Shown: positions 57,096-64,000 of the stretch, piece by piece
How positions within the stretch are numbered: position 1 is the first letter of the stretch
Layout of the letters: the number at the start of each line of letters is the position of its first letter
Position numbers and translations under genes: made by a program
Source: Akebia trifoliata
Lineage: Eukaryota > Streptophyta > Magnoliopsida > Ranunculales > Lardizabalaceae
DNA: 64,000 nucleotides
Direction: 5' to 3'
NCBI GenBank assembly: GCA_017979445.1
Contig: CM030706.1
Location: forward strand, 10,278,967-10,342,966
Notes under the pieces: model-generated
The model's input: only the letters and a program-made list of their open reading frames with translations
Database searches by the model: none
Told to the model about the DNA's origin: nothing

Positions 57096-59288
57096 TCAAG
57101 CGTAGTACTTTTTAACGGTGTCAGCATTGATCGGCTGAGGGAAGACTTGTCCGTCCATTTCTGTAAGGATCAAAGCTCCTCCCGTCATCACCTTCTGCAC
57201 AATGAATGGTCCCTCGTAATTTGGTCTGAATTTTCCCCTAGCATCTTCTTGTATCGGTAAAATCTTTTTCAAGACAAGGTCTCCTGGTGAGAAATTCCAA
57301 GGTTTGACTTTCTTGTTGTAAGCCCGTGCAATTCGTCGTTGGTGAATTTGACCATGACAGATAGCTGCGAAACGCTTCTCTTCAATCAGATTTAGTTGAT
57401 CAAATCGAGCTTGAACCCATTCGGTTTCATCCAACTCTGCTTCTTTTAAGATCCGAAGGGAGGGAATCTCAACCTCGACGGGTAAGACTGCTTCCATCCC
57501 ATATACCAATGAATACGGAATTGCCCCAGTTGAGGTTCGAAATGAAGTCCGGTAAGCATGAAGGGCGAAAGGCAACATGTCGTGCCAATCCTTATAAGTG
57601 ACTGCCATCTTCTCGATGATTCTTTTGATGTTCTTGTTGGCAGCTTCAACTGCTCCGTTCATTTTGGACCTATAAGGTACAGAGTTGTGATGAGTGATCT
57701 GGAAGTCTTCGCACATCTTGATCATATCCTTGTTCTTGAAGTTCTTGGCATTGTCAGTCACTAATCCACTAGGAAGTCCGTATCTGCAGATAATATTGTT
57801 CTTGACAAACTTCAGAACACTGCTCTTTGTGACATTGGCATAAGAAGCTGCTTCTACCCATTTCGTAAAGTAGTCGATAGCGACTAGGATGAAGCGGTGC
57901 CCATTTGAAGCTTTTGACGAAATCTGTCCAATAACGTCCATGCCCCAGAGTGAGAAAGGCCAGGGAGTAGTCATGTTGTGCAATTCTGATGGTGGCGCGT
58001 TGATCTTATTGGCATAGATCTGGCAAAGATGGCATTTACGGACGTGTTGATAACAATCACTTTCCATTGTTGTCCAGTAATATCCCATTCTCATGATCTT
58101 TTTAGCAAGCATGTGACCATTCATGTGGGGTCCACAGACTCCGCCATGTACGGTTTCGATCAGTCGTTTTGCTTCTATTTCTGCCACACATCGGAGTAGG
58201 ACTTCATGATGTGATTTCTTGTACAGAATGCCATTGCTCAGGAAGAATTGGCCTGCTAGCTTCTGGATAGTCCTTCGATCATTAGACGTTGCGTCTGATG
58301 GGAGAGTTCGATCTTCGGGATAAGCTTTGATGTCTGAATACCAAGGCTTTTCTTCAGATTCTTCTACTTCGACGGGTAGGCAGTAAGCTGGCTCATCCTG
58401 AAGTCCGATCTCAATAGGATCAATGACTAAATCCTCTGAGATACTGATCATAGAAGCAAGCGTAGCTAGTGCATCAGCAAATTGATTCTTAACTCTCGGC
58501 ATATATGTGAATGAAATCCTGTTGAAGCTTGAGCTTAACTCTTCGAGGTAATCGTGGTAAGGAATCAATCTCTGCTCTCGGGTCTTCCATTCTCCAGTTG
58601 TCTGATACACTACTAAGCTTGAGTCTCCGAAAACATCGATCTCATCTACCTCGAGATCCAGTGCCGCTTTCAACCCTGCTATGCACGCTTCGTATTCAGC
58701 TTCGTTGTTAGAACATTGGAACTTTAGTCTGATTGCGATTGGCACGTGGGACCCATCTTGTTTGATCAAGACTGCCCCTATTCCGTTCCCCTTTTGATTT
58801 GCTGCTCCGTCAAAGTACATTTTCCAGCCTGGTTCTTCATCATCGTCCTCAATCTCAGTGAGCAATATCGCTTCGTCAGGAAAGTTTGTCTTCAATGGTT
58901 CGTAATCAGGCAATGGATGCTCGGCTAAGTGGTCGGCGATGGCTTGCCCCTTGATAGCCTTTTGAGTGACATAGGTAATGTCAAACTCAGATAGTAGTAA
59001 TTGCCATTTTGCAGTACGACCTGTCAGTGCTGGTTTCTCGAAGAGGTACTTGAGAGGGTCCATTCGAGCAATGAGCATGGTCAAGTAACTGAGGAGGTAA
59101 TGGCGTAATCGTTGAGATGCCCAGACTAATGCGCAGCAAGTCTTCTCGAGCGCCGAATACTTTGCCTCATAATCAGTGAACTTCTTGCTGAGATAATAAA
59201 TGGCTTGCTCTTTTCTTCCTGACTCATCGTGTTGCCCCAGTACACAGCCCATAGACGTTTCTTGCACCGAGATATACATCAGTAAGGG
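57096..59288 (-). pseudogene. Element C RNase H - integrase part of pol
   Basis: One open frame of about 730 codons, cut from the RT only by a TGA at 59289-59291. It begins with the tail RNase H of RT (GCVLGQHDESGRKEQAIYYL). A second, archaeal-type RNase H follows with its four acidic residues visible: YFDGA (D157), NNEAEYEA (E195), FGDSSLV (D219) and FADALATLA (D269), counted from 59279. The integrase has an HHCC region (VHGG..NGHM..CHLCQ) and D,D-35-E core: GMDVIG (D448), VTDNAKNF (D509), NGAVEAANK (E545). The C-terminal GDLVLKKILP..KFRPNYEGPFIV is also present. The residues look intact, so the defect is upstream. Confidence 0.92.
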
Positions 59289-59807
59289 TCACCCTGGAGT
59301 AGGGGGAACCAAGACTGGTGGATTGAGCAAATATTTCTTTATCTTGTCAAAGGCTTCTTGACAGTCTTCGTTCCATGCTTTCGGCATATCTTTTCTGAGT
59401 AGCTTAAATACTGGTTCACAGATAGGCGTGAGTTGCGCGATGAATCTGCTGATATACTGTATTCTACCCAGAAATGCTCGGACGTCCTTTTCTGATACCA
59501 GTGCTTTCATTTCAAGAATGTACTTGGTCTTTGCTGGGTCTATCTCAATGCCTCTTCTACTGACGATGAAGGCCAATAGTTTGCCTGATGTTGCCCCGAA
59601 TACACACTTTGCTGGGTTGAGCCTTAAGCTGTATTTTCTTAGCCTGTCGAACAGTTTCTTGAGATTTATCAGATGATCTTCTTCTATGCCTGATTTAGCG
59701 ATCATATCATCTACGTAGACTTCCATTTCCTTGTGGATCATATCGTGGAATAAAGCTGTCATTGCACGTTGATAAGTTGTCCCTGCATTTTTAAGCCCAA
59801 ACGGCAT
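59289..59807 (-). pseudogene. Element C reverse transcriptase, C-terminal half
   Basis: Same frame as the RNase H-integrase part. Contains MPFGLKNAGTTYQRAM, the catalytic VYVDDMIAKS box, then the thumb and connection (SLRLNPAKCVFG, DVRAFLGRIQYISRFIAQ). It ends VPPTPG followed by TGA, where related elements have an Arg codon; a CGA to TGA change would fit loss of a methylated CpG. Upstream the frame is lost near 59808-59860. Confidence 0.88.
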
Positions 59808-60455
59808 GACTTTGTAATGAAAAGTGCCATAGGGTGTAATGAATGCTGTCTTCTTTTGCCATTTTTATCTGATTGTACCCGGAGAAACCATCCATGAATG
59901 AGAACATACCATGCCCTTCTGTGCTATCGACTAGAGTGTCGATGTTGAGGCAGTGGAAAATCATCCTTAGGACTGGCTTTGTTCAAATCCCGATAGTCGA
60001 CACACATTCTTACTTTCCCGTCCTTCTTTGGTACCGGGACGACATTGGCTAGCCATTCGGGGTACGTAGAGACTGCGAGAAACCCTACTTGAAACTGTTT
60101 CATCACCTCATCTTTGACTTTGAGTGTCCATTCTGGCTTGAGTCTTCTCAATTTTTGCTTGATCAGCTTGCTCCCAGGAGCGATCGGCAGTTTGTGAACA
60201 ACGAGATCTGTGTCTAAGCTAGGCATATCTTTGTATGACCAGGCGAAGATGTCTTGATAGTTACGCAATAGTTCAATCATTTCTTCTTTCTGCTGAGGGG
60301 TTAACAAGGCTCCGATTTTTACAACACGTGGGTCATCTTCAGTGCCGAGGTTAACTGAGTCTGTATCCTCAATGTTTGGCTGAACACTCTTTTCATATCG
60401 TTCTAAAAGGTCCTTGATTTCTTTAGGTGGGTATTCCACTTCGTCCTCAACTCTT
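59808..60455 (-). pseudogene. Element C reverse transcriptase, N-terminal half
   Basis: 60439-59924 reads VVKIGALLTPQQKEEM, QDIFAWSYKDMPSLDTDLVV, VVPVPKKDGKVRMCVDYRDL and ASPKDDFPLP, the linker and fingers of Tat RT. One extra A after DFPLP (near 59945) shifts the frame. The next piece, in a third frame, holds FSFMDGFSGYNQIK (catalytic Asp). A further small deletion near 59855 shifts again into the C-terminal half. A frame change near 60455 separates it from the linker upstream. So RT has at least two disabling frameshifts. Confidence 0.85.
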
Positions 60456-60819
60456 CTTCAATCCCCATGAGATCGAAGTCGAGTTCAAGATCGAAGTCAT
60501 ACTCATCCTTTTCATATTCTGTTCTGTCCAAAGGTCCATTCGATTGAGACAAATCCCTTAAATTCTGTGAAAAACTCTTTTTTGGTTTTTTTTGGAATGT
60601 ATCTATTTTTTTGAGATTTTGAAATTTTTTTGATTTTTTTGCTTTTTGAAGGTTTTTTAATTTTTTTGATTTTTGAAGACTTTTTGATTTTTGAACACTA
60701 TTTTTCGGACATCTGAAATAAAAAAAAGCAATCATGCATTAGTAAAGATAGGGAGCCCTCAAAACAGTCTTTACCCGAGGACGAGGGCTCGTTATGATCC
60801 TCGGGCAAACTGATGCCGC
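60456..60819 (-). other. Element C protease-RT linker with possible intron
   Basis: 60456-60712 is a Lys-rich linker frame. At 60713-60774 the minus strand shows a donor-like CTCGG then GTAAAGAC, a branch-like TTTACTAAT and an acceptor TTTTTTTTATTTCAG then ATGTCC. Ogre elements are known to splice an intron between protease and RT. Here the interval is only 62 bases, short for a plant intron, so the true donor may lie further upstream in the gag-protease frame. Confidence 0.4.
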
Positions 60820-63102
60820 CTAACGGCATTTTTTTTTAGAGGCCTCGACAGCCTCAAGTGTCAATGGGAATTCTTCCCAGTTGTACAGTGTCTCCCCTTC
60901 TCTGAGGGGGCGGATGAGATGTGAAAGTGATGTGTTGGGTGATTTGGTTGGTGGTTCGGAGATAACCATAATCTCCGAATGATTGTTGTTGTTGTCAGGT
61001 TGGGACACAGTCCCTCCCAAACTCGGTGGGATGACGACTGATGCCCAGTCAATGCCCTTTGGAAAGGGTGATTTGTTCCCATGGGCAGTAGTGATTTCCA
61101 CTTTGATGGATTTTGGAACGGTCTCCGATGGACTTTCCTCGGAATCCCCATTGAACAAAACGTCAATGCCTTCTACGAAGGATGATTGGGACTCGACGAT
61201 TGGGTTTTTGTGCAGTGGTGCGATATTTACCTTTTTTGGCCTTTTTGCCAATGGCGGTTCTGATAAACCATCAGGTCTGATATGGGATTTCGGGAAGTTA
61301 ACACTGATGTGAGGGACTCGACCCAGATTCCAGATGTTCGGCTCGCGATTTTGCTTTCTTGCTAGTCGAAGCTCTTTCTTCTTATCATTCATTTCTGCAA
61401 TATCCCTTTTCGTAGGTCTAAAGCCTAGACCAAAATAAGGGGTATGCTTCATTGCTTCGACTGGTGTAGCTCTTCCTCTTCCTCTTGGTCCCAACCCTCG
61501 CTTGGGTCGGTAGCCTCCCCTTTTCATAATCCGGCCAATCATAAGGTTTGCTCTCGATATCTTTGCATTTACCTTATCCTTCCCCTTCTCGATGTGATTA
61601 ACAGCCGCGAATTGGTACGAATGGTAGAGTGCCTTGTCCTTCATCATCTCTATATCAATGAATGGCACGTCTGGGGCTCTCCCAGCTGGAACAAGATTTT
61701 CTGCTAGCACCGATATCATTCTCTGCCCCATGATAAATTTGACTCTTTGGTACAACGAGGAAGGTACAACCCCGGCAGTATGGATCCAAGGCCTGCCTAG
61801 TAACAAGTTGAAGGTCGTTGGTATTTCCATGACTTCAAACGTCACTTCAAAGGTGCAAGGTCCTATTGTGATTGGTAGGTCTACTTCGCCCAGCGAGTCT
61901 CTTCTCGAACTATCTAACCCTCGAAAAACCTTGTTGTTGGGTTTCACATACGACCAATCGGCGTTCAGCTTTCGGAAGGTCTCAAGTAGACAAACATTAA
62001 GCGCTGAGCCATTGTCGATCAGCACCCTGGCAACCATCATGCCCTTGCATATGACCATAATGTTTAGTAGCTCGACGTGCCCCGTTCCTTCAGGTGTAAA
62101 CTCATTTTTTGTGAAAATAATAGGATTGGGGGCCATGATTTGGCCAACTGTTTGCTCTAACTGCGCTGGTGTCATGGTCGAAGGTACATGTGATCCCCCT
62201 AGGACTTTTAACAATGCCTTTTGGTGCTCTTCCGATTTTTGCATTAGTCCTAGGATGCTGACTTGGTCTGGCTGCTTATTCAATCTGTCTATTATGTTAT
62301 GCTCTCTCTTGAGGATGAGCTTAATAAAGTCTGTGGCTTCTTTGTCTATCTTCTCATCCTTATACAGCTTGCCTTTTCCCTTTGCTTTTCTTTTTTCTTC
62401 GTCGGTTACCTCTTCTGCAGTCCCTTTGCTTTCTTCCCTGATTTTCACCCCATTTTCTAACAATTTCTGACACTTTCCCACCCTGGTTATACGGCCGATA
62501 TCAGCCACCATTGCTTTCTTCATTGTTTCGACCCCGGCGGTTGTGGTGATGGTTGTCTCGTAGCTCCAAGGAACTGCCTGGATAGAGTTATAGGGGAATG
62601 GTTTGGGTGAGTGTATGGTCACGGGAGGCGGCTTGGGTTTTATATTGAGAATAAGGGGTGGTGGCGATGATTTGGATGAAATGGCAGTTGGAGGAGTTGA
62701 TGAAGCGTATGGGATGATAAGCGATGGACGTGAAGATGCAGTATATGGTATATGGAGAGGAGGTCGGGTCGAATTCTGATGGTTTGGTGGTCCGTAAGGT
62801 ATGACTAAAGGAGGTCGGGTAGTAGCATTTTGGTGAGTGGGGTGGATGGTGAGGTTGGCCATTCTGAGAGGTAGCTGTGAATTTTGTGATGGATTTGTTG
62901 CATAGTGGTCGACTGTGTTAATCGCTGACATCTTTGATTTTTGGGTTAAGTGGACCCTGATTTTCGTTCCGACTGGTGCTATTAGATCTGAAGGATTGAA
63001 GTCAAATTCTTCGCAGATGACATTTACCCTGTGCCCACTCCCCTCCCCATTATGAGTAGGTAGGGGGTTTTGATTGATGTTCTGCTGTTGGGGCGGGTCC
63101 AT
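60820..63102 (-). pseudogene. Element C gag-end, protease and G-patch ORF
   Basis: A 760-codon open frame without internal stops. Residues 1-200 are Pro/Ser/Thr-rich (end of gag). Residues 343-460 are the aspartic protease: VARVLIDNGSALNVCLL (D363-N-G in place of D-T/S-G) and NLLLGRPWIHTAG (434-445). Residues about 524-563 form a G-patch (GGYRPKRGLGPRGRGRA, then FGLGFRPTKRD), a glycine-rich nucleic-acid-binding module known from Tat elements. The start is in a different frame from gag (63050 onward), overlapping it by 53 bases. Related elements fuse the two, so a frameshift near 63100 is likely; programmed shifting cannot be excluded. Complete itself but in a defective element. Confidence 0.85.
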
Positions 63103-64000
63103 CCAGGATGAGAGCCTTTTTATCGATTAGATTCTGCACCTGATGTTTGAGCTGCCAGCATTGGTCTGTGGAGTGTCCAGGTGTACCCATATGAAATTCA
63201 CAAAAAAAATTGGGGTTGTACCCTGGCCCTTTAGCAGTTTCAGGATTTGGTGGACGTTTTGCAAGATACTCACCCTTGAGCAAGATTAGCAGTAACTCAG
63301 ATAATGTCATGGGTAGCCTGGTAAACACTCTATTAACCCTGTTCGGTCTTGCTTGTTGATTCTGCCCATACTGTTGTGCTGGTTGTGCTGGCATGGCTTG
63401 TGGAGGAGCCATCCGGAAGGGATTCTGTGGTGCTGGAGCCCAAGCAGCTCGAGGTACTGGCGCCCAAGGGGCTTGAGGTGCCTGTGGCCGCTGTGCTGGT
63501 GCTTGAATGATGAGAGGTTGGCTGAGTTGTACATTATTGACTTGGGTATCCTCTTTCTTTTTGACAAAAGGCACTGATTTCTTTTGTGCCGAGGTCCCCA
63601 CTGTTGCACTCAAGGCTGTAAAGTCAAATATTAGACCGGTTCGGATCCCGTCCTCGACCCGGTCTGCTACTTGAACTAAATTCGAGAATGTGCCTGTAGT
63701 GTGTCCCACCAAATGAGTGTAAAAGGCATGCCCCAGTGTCGAGATAAACGTAGTGTCAATTTCCTGTTCAGTCATTGCAGGTCGCACTTGTGAAGCGGAC
63801 TCCCGCCATCTCTGGGCATACTCTTTCACTGTTTCTTTGTGTTTCCTCGTCATCTTAGTCATATCATTTCGATCCAGACCCACATCTGTATTGAACCGGT
63901 AATTGTGCCAGAACATTTCAGCCAAGTCCTGCCAACTCTTGATGAGTGTATGGTCCAATCCTGAAAACTACTTGAGAGCCGGTCCTGTTAAGCTTCTTTG
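63050..64000 (-). pseudogene. Element C gag, running off the window
   Basis: The frame at 63050-63958 contains MFWHNYRFNTDVG, KETVKEYAQRWRESASQV, DTTFISTLGHAFY (retrotransposon gag domain), a Pro/Ala/Gln-rich stretch, and CEFHMGTPGHSTDQCWQL, a C..H..H..C zinc-knuckle-like motif. Upstream in the same frame is a TAG at 63968-63970, probably from a Trp codon, and gag continues beyond the window edge. Gag would form the virus-like particle. The 5' LTR and leader are outside the window. Confidence 0.85.

Noticed and set aside
61634..62470. 278-codon plus-strand frame
   Set aside because: It is the mirror of element C's gag-protease ORF (60820-63102), which has clear domains; this frame has none.
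1..64000. Bacterial-type features (CRISPR, operons, IS elements, riboswitches)
   Set aside because: Introns, LTR elements, LINEs, SINEs and MITEs show plant nuclear DNA; the regular repeats (45548-46595, 53593-53807) lack the spacer structure of CRISPR arrays.

Overview
This is a stretch of a flowering-plant nuclear genome, most likely a dicot. It is AT-rich, the one clear host gene has an intron, and almost everything else is nested transposable elements of plant type: Tat-lineage Ty3/gypsy, L1-type LINEs, tRNA-derived SINEs, a TRIM, hAT- and MULE-like elements and MITEs. I cannot name the species from the sequence.

The one confident host gene is on the minus strand at 21401-24513. It encodes a bifunctional HPPK-DHPS enzyme of folate synthesis. 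A 67-nt first exon (24447-24513) carries a basic, mitochondrial-type leader. It splices in phase across a 1.57-kb intron to a single long exon (21401-22878), giving 514 residues. A second, unassigned candidate exon lies on the minus strand at 31063-31216.

Layout. 1-2.86 kb: AT-rich, with small MITEs and a MULE-like copy. 2.86-17.9 kb: an old Tat-type element (minus strand) with an LTR at each side (about 2864-4200 and 16332-17880), decayed gag-protease at 11.8-14.45 kb and no visible pol. A broken plant-mobile-domain (PMD) ORF on the plus strand is split by a 3.35-kb LTR-like insertion that itself holds a MITE. 18.5-20.7 kb: hAT element, hairpin, SINE and a complete small TRIM. 21-24.5 kb: HPPK-DHPS. 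24.9-27.2 kb: a TIR element split by a LINE. 27.8-42.1 kb: non-coding DNA with two MULE-like MITEs carrying 9-bp target duplications, three of the four members of an unusual inverted-repeat family, SINEs, a chromovirus scrap and a LINE tail. About 42.4-51.49 kb: a decayed Tat-type element D (minus), with an antisense gene remnant that has its own TATA box, a 69-bp tandem array, and integrase, RNase H, RT, protease and gag relics. 51.49-64 kb: a younger Tat element C (minus), inserted in D's gag, with a 3' LTR at 51492-53217, an antisense intron-containing ORF, and pol, protease and gag. Its 5' LTR lies beyond the window.

The most unusual signals are four elements (9498, 36617, 39862, 40232) that share one doubly palindromic core but have four different terminal inverted repeats; antisense accessory genes with introns or a promoter in the Tat elements; tandem arrays in the same non-coding interval; and a recurrent 170-180-nt foldback that could feed small RNAs. 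All pairings and identities were judged by eye.
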